Shown: positions 19,370-28,900 of the stretch, in pieces
Layout of the letters: every line of letters begins with the position of its first letter
How positions within the stretch are numbered: the first letter of the stretch is position 1
From: Campylobacter pinnipediorum subsp. caledonicus
Lineage (GTDB): Bacteria; Campylobacterota; Campylobacteria; Campylobacterales; Campylobacteraceae
NCBI RefSeq assembly: GCF_002022005.1
Contig: NZ_CP017258.1
Location: 1,426,001 to 1,490,000, forward strand
Direction of reading: 5' to 3'
Length of the DNA: 64,000 nucleotides
Notes under the pieces: model-generated
The model's database searches: none
What the model was told of the DNA's origin: nothing
Seen by the model: only the letters and a program-made list of their open reading frames with translations
Made by a program: the position numbers and the translations under genes

Positions 19370-20013
19370 AACTCAAGCTTTATAGCACGAATAGCTTCTG
19401 CATAAGAATTCGAAGAAAATATATAATTACCTGCGACCAAAACATCGGCTCCAGCTTCTTCTAAATCAGGAGCATTAAGTCCATTTACACCACCATCAAC
19501 TTCTATCAGACATTTTGCATTTTTTTTATCTATCAATTCTCTTAAAAGTTTTATTTTTTCTACAACATCGGGTATAAATTTTTGTCCGCCAAATCCTGGA
19601 TTTACGCTCATAAGCAATACCATATCAACCTCTTTTATTATGTATTCGAGACTTGATATTGGAGTATGAGGATTTAAAACAATGCCCGGGCTCACTCCAT
19701 TTTGTCTTATATGATCAATAAGTCTTAATGGGTGCTTTTCTTCTTCTATATGAAATGTAATAAACTTTGGCTTTAGTGGTAAAAAAAGATCAACAAAAAA
19801 AGTATTATTTTGCACCATTAGATGTATATCAAGTGGCTTTGTTGCCGCTTTTGCAACTGCTTTTACTACAAGTGGACCTATTGTTAAATTTGGGACAAAA
19901 TGACCATCCATTACATCAACGTGAATCAAATCACAGCCAGCTTCACAAATAGCCTTAATTTCAGCATCTAAATTCCCAAAATCAGCCGACAATATACTCG
20001 GTGCTACATACAT
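19366..20013 (-). CDS. rpe: Ribulose-phosphate 3-epimerase
   Basis: 215-residue TIM barrel that interconverts ribulose-5-phosphate and xylulose-5-phosphate in the pentose phosphate pathway. The family motifs APSILSADF, HVDVMDGHFVPNLTIGP (metal-binding His and catalytic Asp), IHLMV, MSVNPGFGGQKF and EVDGGVN are all present in order. It is full length. The gene is divergent from rpmB and overlaps the exonuclease gene by four bases. A transketolase gene lies at the other end of the window. Confidence 0.97.
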   Translation of the reverse strand: MYVAPSILSADFGNLDAEIKAICEAGCDLIHVDVMDGHFVPNLTIGPLVVKAVAKAATKPLDIHLMVQNNTFFVDLFLPLKPKFITFHIEEEKHPLRLIDHIRQNGVSPGIVLNPHTPISSLEYIIKEVDMVLLMSVNPGFGGQKFIPDVVEKIKLLRELIDKKNAKCLIEVDGGVNGLNAPDLEEAGADVLVAGNYIFSSNSYAEAIRAIKLEF

Positions 20014-20162
20014 TTTATACCTTTTAGTTTTAAAAATTGGGGTAATTTTACTTTAAATATGGTTTAAAAGTCCATAAAAATAAAAATTCATAAATTTAAG
20101 CGTTTTTTTTGTTTTTTTTAGATAACATCACACATTAAATTTTGTTTTTTTAAGGAAAAGAT

Positions 20163-20354
20163 ATGTCAAGAAGATGTGATATTACAGGAAAAGGTCCTAT
20201 GGTTGGTAACAATGTTAGCCACGCCAATAACAAAACAAAGAGAAGATTTTTACCAAATCTTAGAACTATCCGTGTTACTCTTGAAGATGGTACAACTAGA
20301 AAGATTAAAGTTGCTGCTTCTACTTTAAGAACAATGAAAAAGCAGTCAAACTAG
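20163..20354 (+). CDS. rpmB: 50S ribosomal protein L28
   Basis: 63 residues. The L28 signature [20 protein letters not shown] and a basic C-terminus ([17 protein letters not shown]) are present. The start is ATG with TAAGGAAAAG upstream, after a T-rich promoter region. The potassium channel gene follows after 33 bases. Confidence 0.97.
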   Translation: MSRRCDITGKGPMVGNNVSHANNKTKRRFLPNLRTIRVTLEDGTTRKIKVAASTLRTMKKQSN

Positions 20355-20387
20355 GATTAAAATCTATGAAACACTAAAGAGGAATTT

Positions 20388-21518
20388 ATGCTTTTTTTAA
20401 CGAAGCTTAAAAAATTCCTCAACTGGTCTACATCCTCAAAACCAGAAATAAATTTAAATACAGAGTTATATGAACAACTAAAACCTTTTAGAATTCCGCT
20501 AATCTCAGTTGTCTTAATGATGATGTTTGGCTCATTAGGATATGTATTTATAGATGATTTTTCATTGATAGATGGAATTTATCAAGCGGGTATGACTTTT
20601 ACAACTGTTGGATTTACAGAGGTGGCACCTATTTCCGTAAAAGGTAGAATATTTACGATAGTTTTTATTTTGCTTGGTTTTGCGGTTTTTACATTTTCTA
20701 TAGGGGTTGTTGTAGAGGTATTTAAAAAAGGCTCATTGTTAGCTATTATAAAGGAGAGTCATATGCTTTATAAAATCGCTAGGCTTAAAAATCATTTTGT
20801 TATTTGTTATCACAATTTATATACAATAGAACTTAGCGCTCAATTTCGTGAAAATCATATACCATTTGTAGTTGTTGATAACAGAGAAGACCTACCGGAA
20901 CTTGCTCAAAAATACAAGTATCCATACTACATAAAAGCTGCGCCGCACACGCAATTAGCATTTTTAAAAACTCATCTTTCAAGCGCAAAAGGTGTTATAG
21001 CCATAAGTTCCAACATTGCCGATAATATAGCACTTATAGCATCTGTAAGACTTTACGAAAAAGAGATAAATAGAAAAAGACCATACTTTATAATGACAAA
21101 CTCTGACAATGAAGACGACACAGAAAGACTTAAAAAACTTGGTGCAAACAGTGTAGTAAGCCCATCAAAACTAGTAGCACAAAGGCTAAGTGCCATGAGC
21201 GTTAGACCTGATATGGAAAACTTATTAGAGCATTTTCTATACAAAAAAGATTCTCCTATAGATATAGAAGAAATTTTAGTTCCTGAATACTCTTGGCTTA
21301 GATTTAAAAGACTAAAAGAGACAAACCTAAGAAATATAACTGGTTGTGATGTTGTTGGAATTTTAGATACAAACAATAAATTTACAGCGATGCCAAATGG
21401 AGATACCCTAATAGGAACAAACTCAAAACTACTTGTTATAGGAACAGCTCATGGCATAAGAGCTACAAAAAAAGTAATCAAAAGCAAGTATAAACTTGAA
21501 GAGTTTAAAATAAGCTAA
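20388..21518 (+). CDS. Potassium channel protein with RCK (TrkA-N/TrkA-C) domain
   Basis: 376 residues. Two membrane helices flank a pore helix (about residues 35-110) with filter MTFTTVGFTEVAP; TVGF in place of TVGYG is a variant filter. A cytoplasmic RCK/TrkA-N domain follows (about 125-245; DERL-type signals such as DNREDLPELAQKY and TERLKKLGANSVVSPS), then a TrkA-C domain (about 285-372). The glycine motif that opens a standard TrkA-N Rossmann fold is replaced (HFVICYHNLYTIEL), so nucleotide binding is doubtful. K+ selectivity is probable but not proven because of the altered filter. It lies in an operon-like position behind rpmB. Confidence 0.85.
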   Translation: MLFLTKLKKFLNWSTSSKPEINLNTELYEQLKPFRIPLISVVLMMMFGSLGYVFIDDFSLIDGIYQAGMTFTTVGFTEVAPISVKGRIFTIVFILLGFAVFTFSIGVVVEVFKKGSLLAIIKESHMLYKIARLKNHFVICYHNLYTIELSAQFRENHIPFVVVDNREDLPELAQKYKYPYYIKAAPHTQLAFLKTHLSSAKGVIAISSNIADNIALIASVRLYEKEINRKRPYFIMTNSDNEDDTERLKKLGANSVVSPSKLVAQRLSAMSVRPDMENLLEHFLYKKDSPIDIEEILVPEYSWLRFKRLKETNLRNITGCDVVGILDTNNKFTAMPNGDTLIGTNSKLLVIGTAHGIRATKKVIKSKYKLEEFKIS

Positions 21519-21633
21519 TTTTAAAATTCATATTTGCCAAACTATCTGTATAAATTCTATTTTTGAACTTTATGCTTTTTTAAATGATTTTTTGGCAATA
21601 TAAAAGATAAAAATAAAATAAAAAAGTAGGTAT

Positions 21634-23424
21634 ATGAAAAATATAAGAAATTTTAGTATTATAGCACATATAGATCACGGAAAAAGCACACTTGCAGATA
21701 GACTTATCCAAGAATGCGGAGCCGTTAGCGATAGACAAATGAGCTCTCAAATAATGGACACAATGGACATAGAAAAAGAACGTGGAATAACAATAAAAGC
21801 ACAAAGTGTAAGACTTAATTATAAGAACAAAGATGGCGAATTTATACTAAATCTAATAGACACTCCTGGACACGTTGACTTTAGCTACGAGGTAAGCAGA
21901 AGTTTAGCAAGTTGTGAGGGTGCTCTTTTGGTTGTAGATGCTTCACAAGGTGTTGAAGCACAGACTATTGCAAATGTATATATAGCACTTGAACATAATC
22001 TTGAAATAATACCAGTAATAAATAAAATAGACCTACCGGCAGCAGATCCTGAACGAGTAAAAGATGAGATAGAACACATAATAGGGCTTGATTGCACAAA
22101 TGCAATAGAAGTAAGTGCAAAATCAGGCATAGGCATAAGCGATTTGCTTGAAGCAATAGTTTCAAGAATACCAGCTCCAGTTACAGATGAGGTTTTACCT
22201 ACAAAAGCACTTATATATGATAGCTGGTTTGATAACTACCTTGGAGCCTTGGCATTAGTTAGAGTATACGATGGTAAGATTTCAAAAAATGATGAAATTC
22301 TTGTTATGGGAACAAATAAAAAGCATACAGTTTTAGATCTAATGTATCCAAATCCAATAGCACCTATAAAAACTACTTCTTTAAATGCCGGCGAGGTTGG
22401 CATTGTTATTTTAGGGCTTAAAAATGTTAGCGATGTTCAGGTTGGTGATACCATAACTATGTCAAAAAATCCAACAAAAGAGCCAGTTGGTGGATTTGAA
22501 AGAGCAAAACCATTTGTCTTTGCAGGAATTTATCCAATAGATACAGATAAATTTGAAGACCTCAGAGATGCGCTTGACAAGCTAAAACTAAATGACAGCT
22601 CAATAAGCTATGAACCAGAAACATCGATAGCACTTGGTTTTGGATTTAGGGTTGGCTTTTTGGGACTTTTGCATATGGAAGTTATCAAAGAAAGACTTGA
22701 AAGAGAATTTGGACTTGATCTTATAGCTACAGCTCCAACTGTTACTTATGAAATAGTTCAAACCGATGGCACAATACTAAAAATACAAAATCCAAGTGAA
22801 CTGCCGGCTGTAAATAAAATAGAACAGATAAAAGAACCCTATGTAAAATCAACAATTATAACACCTACTGATTTTTTAGGAAATATCATAACCCTTTTAA
22901 ACAACAGAAGAGGCGTTCAGACAAAGATGGATTATATAACGCCTGAAAGAGTTTTATTAGAATACGATATTCCTATGAATGAGATTGTGATGGATTTTTA
23001 TGACAAGCTAAAATCGGCTACAAAAGGGTATGCTAGTTTTGACTATGAACCAAGCGAATATAGAGCTGGGGATCTTGTAAAACTAGATGTAAGAGTTGCT
23101 GGAGAGATAGTTGATGCACTATCCATAATCGTGCCTGAAAGCAAAGCAACAACAAAAGGAAGAGATTTTGTAAAAGCTATGAAAGAGATAGTTCCACGCC
23201 AACTTTTTGAAGTGGCTATACAAGCCAGTATAGGAAACAAGGTCATAGCAAGAGAAAATGTAAAATCAATGGGCAAAAATGTAACAGCAAAATGCTACGG
23301 TGGAGACATAACAAGAAAAAGAAAACTTCTTGAAAAGCAAAAAGAAGGTAAAAAAAGAATGAAAGCTATCGGTAAAGTTCATTTACCACAAGAGGCATTC
23401 CTTAGCGTTTTAAAGATAGATTAA
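21634..23424 (+). CDS. lepA: Elongation factor 4 (LepA)
   Basis: 596-residue translational GTPase that acts on the ribosome. G1 AHIDHGKST (residues 11-19), switch regions around [17 protein letters not shown] and [15 protein letters not shown], and G4 [13 protein letters not shown] are present. The LepA-specific C-terminal domain contains [20 protein letters not shown]. It is full length. The start is ATG with AGGT upstream. A small lipoprotein gene and a ComF-like gene follow with very short gaps, so the three are probably one transcript. Confidence 0.98.
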   Translation: MKNIRNFSIIAHIDHGKSTLADRLIQECGAVSDRQMSSQIMDTMDIEKERGITIKAQSVRLNYKNKDGEFILNLIDTPGHVDFSYEVSRSLASCEGALLVVDASQGVEAQTIANVYIALEHNLEIIPVINKIDLPAADPERVKDEIEHIIGLDCTNAIEVSAKSGIGISDLLEAIVSRIPAPVTDEVLPTKALIYDSWFDNYLGALALVRVYDGKISKNDEILVMGTNKKHTVLDLMYPNPIAPIKTTSLNAGEVGIVILGLKNVSDVQVGDTITMSKNPTKEPVGGFERAKPFVFAGIYPIDTDKFEDLRDALDKLKLNDSSISYEPETSIALGFGFRVGFLGLLHMEVIKERLEREFGLDLIATAPTVTYEIVQTDGTILKIQNPSELPAVNKIEQIKEPYVKSTIITPTDFLGNIITLLNNRRGVQTKMDYITPERVLLEYDIPMNEIVMDFYDKLKSATKGYASFDYEPSEYRAGDLVKLDVRVAGEIVDALSIIVPESKATTKGRDFVKAMKEIVPRQLFEVAIQASIGNKVIARENVKSMGKNVTAKCYGGDITRKRKLLEKQKEGKKRMKAIGKVHLPQEAFLSVLKID

Positions 23425-23434
23425 AGGATAATAA

Positions 23435-24157
23435 ATGCTAAAAATCAAATCTGTATTTTTATATTTTTTAATGGCAATGTTTTTTTATGGTTGTGCTAGT
23501 TTAAATCCATTTAGCACAAATGAAATTGAAGATAAATATTTTCAAATAGCAAGCAAAGATGAAACACTATTTAAAGATATAATGAGAATAAAAGTTGATT
23601 GCACAAAAGAAAATTCTGTCGGAACAAGAAGAGTGCTGATAAACGGAGCCGAATATTCAAGCGACATAGCTATAAAATACTGTTTGCGCAAAAATTTGGT
23701 TGATACAAATGTGGGGCTTAAAAAAGTTTTTTTACATAGAATTGTAGATGGCAGAAAAGATGCTTCTGTTTTTTCTTATACAAAAAGAAAAGGCAAGATA
23801 ACAGCACTTGATTCAAGTCCATCTTTGGAGGCACTTTATTATATGTTTTTAAAGCAAGAACTCAACTCTCGCGGTATAATGGTGGTTGAAACTCAAACAT
23901 CTCCATATACATATAGATTAGACTTTACATTCAACAAAACAGATGGCTTTTATGATAGAACAAATCAGACTTTAGATGGAAAACTTGAAGCTAAGCTAAA
24001 TATTTCTAATATAAATTTCAATAAAGATTTTAATATAAACACAAAACAATATGTTAAAAATCTAAAAATCAGAAACTCTGATGAGTTTGATTTTTTTGTA
24101 GGTCTTTTAGTAAAACAAGCAGCAATAAAAACAGCAAACATTATAACAAAATTTTAA
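23435..24157 (+). CDS. Putative lipoprotein, 240 aa
   Basis: Signal peptide with lipobox FFYGCASL (lipidated Cys at residue 20) and a short tether, then a soluble periplasmic domain. It contains three more cysteines (VDCTKEN, KYCLRKN). No named family is recognised; C-terminal stretches such as SPYTYRLDFTFNKTDGF suggest a beta-rich domain. It begins 11 bases after lepA and ends directly against the ComF-like gene's ATG, so it is in an operon with both. Outer- or inner-membrane location is not decided by the sequence. Confidence 0.8.
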   Translation: MLKIKSVFLYFLMAMFFYGCASLNPFSTNEIEDKYFQIASKDETLFKDIMRIKVDCTKENSVGTRRVLINGAEYSSDIAIKYCLRKNLVDTNVGLKKVFLHRIVDGRKDASVFSYTKRKGKITALDSSPSLEALYYMFLKQELNSRGIMVVETQTSPYTYRLDFTFNKTDGFYDRTNQTLDGKLEAKLNISNINFNKDFNINTKQYVKNLKIRNSDEFDFFVGLLVKQAAIKTANIITKF

Positions 24158-24727
24158 ATGCGTTGCTTTAAATGTGGCGCATTTACTATCTTTACATTTT
24201 GTAAAGTTTGCTCAAAAATTCTAAGCAATCCAACTACAAATATAAGAGAAATAAATGGCTTTAAAATTTATAGCTTTTACAACTATTCTGAAATAAAAGA
24301 TTTAATTACCTCAAAACATAAAATTCACGGAAGATATATCTTTAATGAACTAGCAAAACTTAGTTTTAAAAAATTTACTATAAATTTTAACCCAAAAATA
24401 ATAATAAACGCAATACCCATAGATGACAAAAATACCGATGGATACTCACATACAGCCATACTTGCAAAAAGTTTAAAATCCAAACAAATCAAGCCCTTGT
24501 TTCATACTTTACATTCAACAAACAATATAACTTATAGTGGGAAAGATTTAAAATTTCGTAAAAATAATCCAAGAAATTTTAAACTCTTAAAAAATATAAA
24601 AAATCCAGTAATACTCATAGACGATATAGTTACCACTGGCTCTACTATAATGGAAGCTAAGAATTTTTTAGAAAAAAATGGCGTAAATGTTTTATGCGCC
24701 ATAGTTTTATCTGACGCAAGATATTAG
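24158..24727 (+). CDS. ComF-family phosphoribosyltransferase-like protein
   Basis: 189 residues. The N-terminal cysteine pairs CFKCGAF and FCKVCSK suggest a zinc ribbon. The C-terminal type I PRTase domain carries the PRPP loop VILIDDIVTTGST at about residues 150-162. This is the layout of ComF, needed for natural transformation in several bacteria. The family role of the PRTase domain is uncertain and competence is inferred only from homology; dprA is also present in this window. The start ATG follows directly after the lipoprotein stop. Confidence 0.85.
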   Translation: MRCFKCGAFTIFTFCKVCSKILSNPTTNIREINGFKIYSFYNYSEIKDLITSKHKIHGRYIFNELAKLSFKKFTINFNPKIIINAIPIDDKNTDGYSHTAILAKSLKSKQIKPLFHTLHSTNNITYSGKDLKFRKNNPRNFKLLKNIKNPVILIDDIVTTGSTIMEAKNFLEKNGVNVLCAIVLSDARY

Positions 24728-24752
24728 ATTTAAATTTATTAAAGAAATATTT

Positions 24753-24786
24753 TGGTATAATCCATCCCTTATGCTACAAACAGCAT
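24753..24786 (+). promoter_or_regulatory. Promoter and leader hairpin of rpmI
   Basis: TG-G-TATAAT (24753-24761), a consensus extended -10. The predicted transcript would begin next to a small inverted repeat ATGCT/AGCAT (24771-24775 and 24782-24786). The ribosomal genes rpmI and rplT follow. Confidence 0.6.
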
Positions 24787-24808
24787 AAAATACACTAAAG
24801 GATTTAGT

Positions 24809-25000
24809 ATGCCAAAAATGAAAACCGTTCGCGGTGCTGCTAAACGCTTTAAAGTGGGTAAAAACAAGATAAAAAGAGGCTCTGCTTTTAGAAGCCATAT
24901 CTTGACAAAAAAACCAAGTAAGCGTATGAGAGATTTGCGCCAACCACAATATGTGGACAGCACAAATGTCAAAGCAGTTAAGAAGATGCTAGGAGTTTGA
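24809..25000 (+). CDS. rpmI: 50S ribosomal protein L35
   Basis: 63 residues with the L35 signature [14 protein letters not shown] and [14 protein letters not shown]; strongly basic. The start is ATG after AAAGGAT. It has its own promoter immediately upstream; infC and thrS, often next to it in other bacteria, are not here. rplT follows after a structured 110-base gap. Confidence 0.97.
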   Translation: MPKMKTVRGAAKRFKVGKNKIKRGSAFRSHILTKKPSKRMRDLRQPQYVDSTNVKAVKKMLGV

Positions 25001-25044
25001 TACTAGCAATTAGCTAAAGTTTTTGACAAAAGTCATTCAAAACT

Positions 25045-25086
25045 CCCCTAAATTTTATATGTTTTAGGGAAAGACCCTTAAAATGG
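25045..25086 (+). promoter_or_regulatory. Mutually exclusive hairpins between rpmI and rplT
   Basis: CCCTAAA (25046-25052) can pair with TTTAGGG (25063-25069). The same TTTAGGG can instead pair with the following CCCTTAAA (about 25075-25082), which can itself pair with nearby TGGGC. No T-run follows. Such switching pairings recall L20-sensitive leaders known in other bacteria, but this is only a fold drawn by eye. Confidence 0.35.
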
Positions 25087-25110
25087 GCGCCGATTTGTAA
25101 AAGGATAAAT

Positions 25111-25467
25111 ATGGCAAGAGTAAAAACAGGCGTAGTAAGAAGAAGACGCCATAAAAAAGTTTTAAAACTTGCGCGTGGTTTTTTCAGCGCGAGACACAAA
25201 CACTTTAGAAAAGCTAAAGAACAACTTGAAAGAAGTTTAGTTTATGCATACCGCGATAGACGTCAGAAGAAGAGAGATTTCCGTCGTTTATGGATAGTTC
25301 GTATAAATGCTGCTTGCAGACTTAACGATATAAGCTACTCAAGATTTATAAGTGGCTTAAAGAAAGCAGGTATTGAGCTTGATAGAAAAATTTTAGCTGA
25401 TTTAGCTATGAATGATGCAAAAGCATTCCAAACGCTCGCTAATAACGCAAAAGACGCTTTAAAATAA
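25111..25467 (+). CDS. rplT: 50S ribosomal protein L20
   Basis: 118 residues with the L20 signature [20 protein letters not shown], the [20 protein letters not shown] block and [10 protein letters not shown] near the end. It is essential for early 50S assembly and in some bacteria is an autogenous repressor of the rpmI-rplT message. The start is ATG after AAAGGAT. A terminator follows. Confidence 0.98.
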   Translation: MARVKTGVVRRRRHKKVLKLARGFFSARHKHFRKAKEQLERSLVYAYRDRRQKKRDFRRLWIVRINAACRLNDISYSRFISGLKKAGIELDRKILADLAMNDAKAFQTLANNAKDALK

Positions 25468-25472
25468 AAAAC

Positions 25473-25492
25473 AAGCCCTTTTTTAAGGGCTT
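25473..25492 (+). terminator. Terminator-like hairpin after rplT
   Basis: AAGCCCTT / AAGGGCTT with a TTTT loop, six bases after the rplT stop. The best T-run (TTTTTTATTTT) is on the minus-strand side, so it may also stop transcription arriving from the TPS locus. Confidence 0.65.
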
Positions 25493-25494
25493 AC

Positions 25495-25944
25495 CAAAAA
25501 TTATATTTGCTTTTTAAAAATTGAAAATCTTAACAATAACAAAAATACTTAAACTTTATTTTTTAATAATGTCATAAGAAATTTGTTTTAAAATAATAAT
25601 TTACTTACTACTAGTTATTAGCCTGCATATTTAAATATCAAATCACTACATCCCGTAAAAAATGCAAAGAAATGGGATTTATAGCACAATTTAAACCATA
25701 TTATCATAGGAATATATTAAAAGCACTCATACAAAAATTTATATTATAAAAAAGTGTAAATATAGTTTTACAAGACATAAAATAAAAAAACATTATCAAA
25801 AGAAAATATTTTATAAGTATAGTAGTAAAATTTAAATATTTTTATAAAAAATTATTTAAGTAATTAGTAGCTATTGATATATAATGAGGAAATAAGAAAT
25901 ATTTCTTATTTCCTACATATAAAACATTATAATGTTTAAATCAA
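25495..25944. other. Gene-free AT-rich gap between rplT and tpsA
   Basis: About 450 bases, very rich in A and T, with no open frame longer than about 30 codons bearing a ribosome binding site on either strand. It contains two palindromes next to the tpsA stop (separate entry). There is no immunity-type gene here. Confidence 0.7.
25887..25937 (-). terminator. Two palindromes directly after tpsA
   Basis: A 28-base perfect palindrome without loop (25887-25914; half-site AGGAAATAAGAAAT) and a 16-base palindrome AAACATTATAATGTTT (25922-25937) lie between the tpsA stop codon and the gap. The longer one is a probable transcription terminator of the TPS operon, although no clean T-run follows it on the minus strand. 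Confidence 0.5.
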
Positions 25945-28900
25945 CTACTTAGAAGGCTTAATCTCAAGTGTCTTTAATGGATTCTCGATTACATGGTCTT
26001 TTATTGTAAATTTCAAGTTTGGATTATCTTTATAATTTTCATATAGATATCTTAACTCTCTTGATGTAACCGCATTATAGTAAGGATTTTTTTCATCAAA
26101 TAAATCTTTTAAGCGATCCATATCTATTTTTGTATTTTTAGTAAAGCTAGTACTATCTGTTGCTAATCCATCCAATGCGAAATATAACTTTCCGCCTCTT
26201 TCTAAAGTTTCTTTTGCTATAAGTTTTGTCTTTTCTGTAAAGAAATCCATTCTAGCATTATTTAACTCGTTTTGAAGATTATTATAATCTCTAATTTGTT
26301 TGTTTTGTTCATCAGTGAAACGTGAAGACTCTTTTGGATTATCCAAATCTAAAAATTCATTCTTTCTCATCTCTGTAAAAACATTATCAACTTTTTCACT
26401 AAGTTCTCCAACTTTCTTTAGAGAATCTACTGCTTTTTCATTTTTTAGTAATTCAGTCATGATTTTTTTATTATCATCTGAATTAGCAGCATTTATTCTA
26501 CTTCTTGACTCAGTTTTTCTAGCATGCGCTGCACCTGGATCTTGAAAGTTTGCTATATCTGCTATATCTGCATCTGTCACTTCGCCTTTATTTAACTTTT
26601 TAGCGAAATCTGTTAAGTTTGCGAATTCAAATCCTAAGTTTAGCTTTCCTATATAACTATCAGCCAAGGTTGGGTTTTTACCCTCTTTATCTGCTTCATT
26701 AGCTTTTCCAATTAGCTCTTGTCTTCCATATTTTAATCCATAGATTAAAGCACTATCACCCAACTCAGCTTTTGCAGATTTTTTGGTTTCTAGGTTATTT
26801 ATTTTATTTGGTAAATGTTCGATATTTTTAATTTCTTTTACCTCAGTTTTATCTCCTGTATAACCTTTATCTACCAACTTACTTAATTGTTCTCCTAATT
26901 TATGTCCTGATATAAAAGCCTCTCTTTCTAGAGGTTGGTTTTTATATGCTGAGAAATTTTTTAAATCTGAGTTAATATAATAACTTTCATTTAATGACAA
27001 TAAATCAGCATCTGCCTTAATTGCATCTGGCAATTTTTTGTTTTTATTTCCTGTTATTTGAGCTTGATCATGATGGGTTAATTCATGAACTATAGTATCT
27101 AAAATTTCCTTATTGTTTTGTTTTTTAGTTCTTAAGAAACTAATAATAGGAGTTGCGTTCATATGAACCTCATTATCACTATAATATCCTTGTTTCATAG
27201 ATAATGGTCCATTTTCTTTATTTAGTTCCAATGTTGCTTTTTTACCTTTAATTCCAGTTACCTCTTTTAAAGATTCTCTTTTAGCGCTTTCAACCATATC
27301 AAATAATTTTTTTATTCCTTCTTCATTTCCAGAAAGTTTTTCTTTCATTAGATCATGGAATTCTTTACTTGAATCAAGTTTTTCTACTATTTTTTTGTTG
27401 ATTTCTTCTCTAGCTTTAATATAACTTTCATCAAATTTGATATTCTTTAGAACTTCTCCCATATTCTTAACATTTTTACCCTCAAATCCCTCTATAACAA
27501 CCGGTCTATTTATTTTTAGTCCTGTCTCGGAAGATTTCTTTATCAATTCTACTGAATCTTGCATACCTAGTCCGTATGCAATTTCATTTACAGCTTTTAA
27601 TAAATGTTCTTTTGGAAGATTTTTAGAATTTTTTGCCAATAGAGCTAATTTAGCCTCTGCTTCTTTTGCTTGGTCTCTATTTTTAGCTTTTTCTTTAGCT
27701 TCTTTAAATAGTTTATCTTTTTCTTGTTTTGATAATTTCTCAGGAACATATTTTGTATTTCCTATTCCATCATTGATCTTATCTGTTTTTTGCTCACTTA
27801 TTTTCTTTACAAGATTTTCACCATTAGCCTCTGAGAACTTATATGTATACTGTTTTAATATATTATTTAATATTTCAGTATTTTGTTGTTGTTTGTTTGA
27901 AGCTTTTGAAGTGTTAGGTACAGCTTCTTTTAAAACTAATTCTGATTTTGGTATATTAGTTTCACCCAATTGCTCTAAAGAATTTTTCTTAGCTCTTGAT
28001 ACGATGTCAACCAATTCTTTTACTTTTTCAGGATTTCCATTAATTTCACTACTCATCAATTTCTTAAATTGAGGGTCAGCAGAAAGGTTTTCTAATAACT
28101 TAGTATCTGCATTTTTCCTAAACTTAGTATATGTGTCAGTAAATTCTGATTTATTGTTTTTCTTGGCTTTTTTCTCAAGCTTTTTCTTTTCTTTTTCGCT
28201 TATTTTTTTAGGTTTATAGTCAGTGTTGCCGAAACCTGACACATCACTTTGTAATGCTTGTTTATTACCATCTATTTCATTTTTAGTATTTGCTTTTTTA
28301 GCAAATGGATTTTTTAATTCTGGAAGAAATCTCTTCTCAAAATTTTGAACATTTTTCTTACTAGCTTCTTCACCAGAAGGCTTAATCTCAAGTGTCTTTA
28401 ATGGATTCTCGATTACATGGTCTTTTATTGTAAATTTCAAGTTTGGATTATCTTTATAATTTTCATATAGATATCTTAACTCTCTTGATGTAACCGCATT
28501 ATAGTAAGGATTTTTTTCATCAAATAAATCTTTTAAGCGATCCATATCTATTTTTGTATTTTTAGTAAAGCTAGTACTATCTGTTGCTAATCCATCCAAT
28601 GCGAAATATAACTTTCCGCCTCTTTCTAAAGTTTCTTTTGCTATAAGTTTTGTCTTTTCTGTAAAGAAATCCATTCTAGCATTATTTAACTCGTTTTGAA
28701 GATTATTATAATCTCTAATTTGTTTGTTTTGTTCATCAGTGAAACGTGAAGACTCTTTTGGATTATCCAAATCTAAAAATTCATTCTTTCTCATCTCTGT
28801 AAAAACATTATCAACTTTTTCACTAAGTTCTCCAACTTTCTTTAGAGAATCTACTGCTTTTTCATTTTTTAGTAATTCAGTCATGATTTTTTTATTATCA

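Noticed and set aside
25473-25944. Small ORFs downstream of tpsA, such as one of about 29 codons on the minus strand
   Set aside because: Too short, strongly A/T-biased and without a convincing ribosome binding site.
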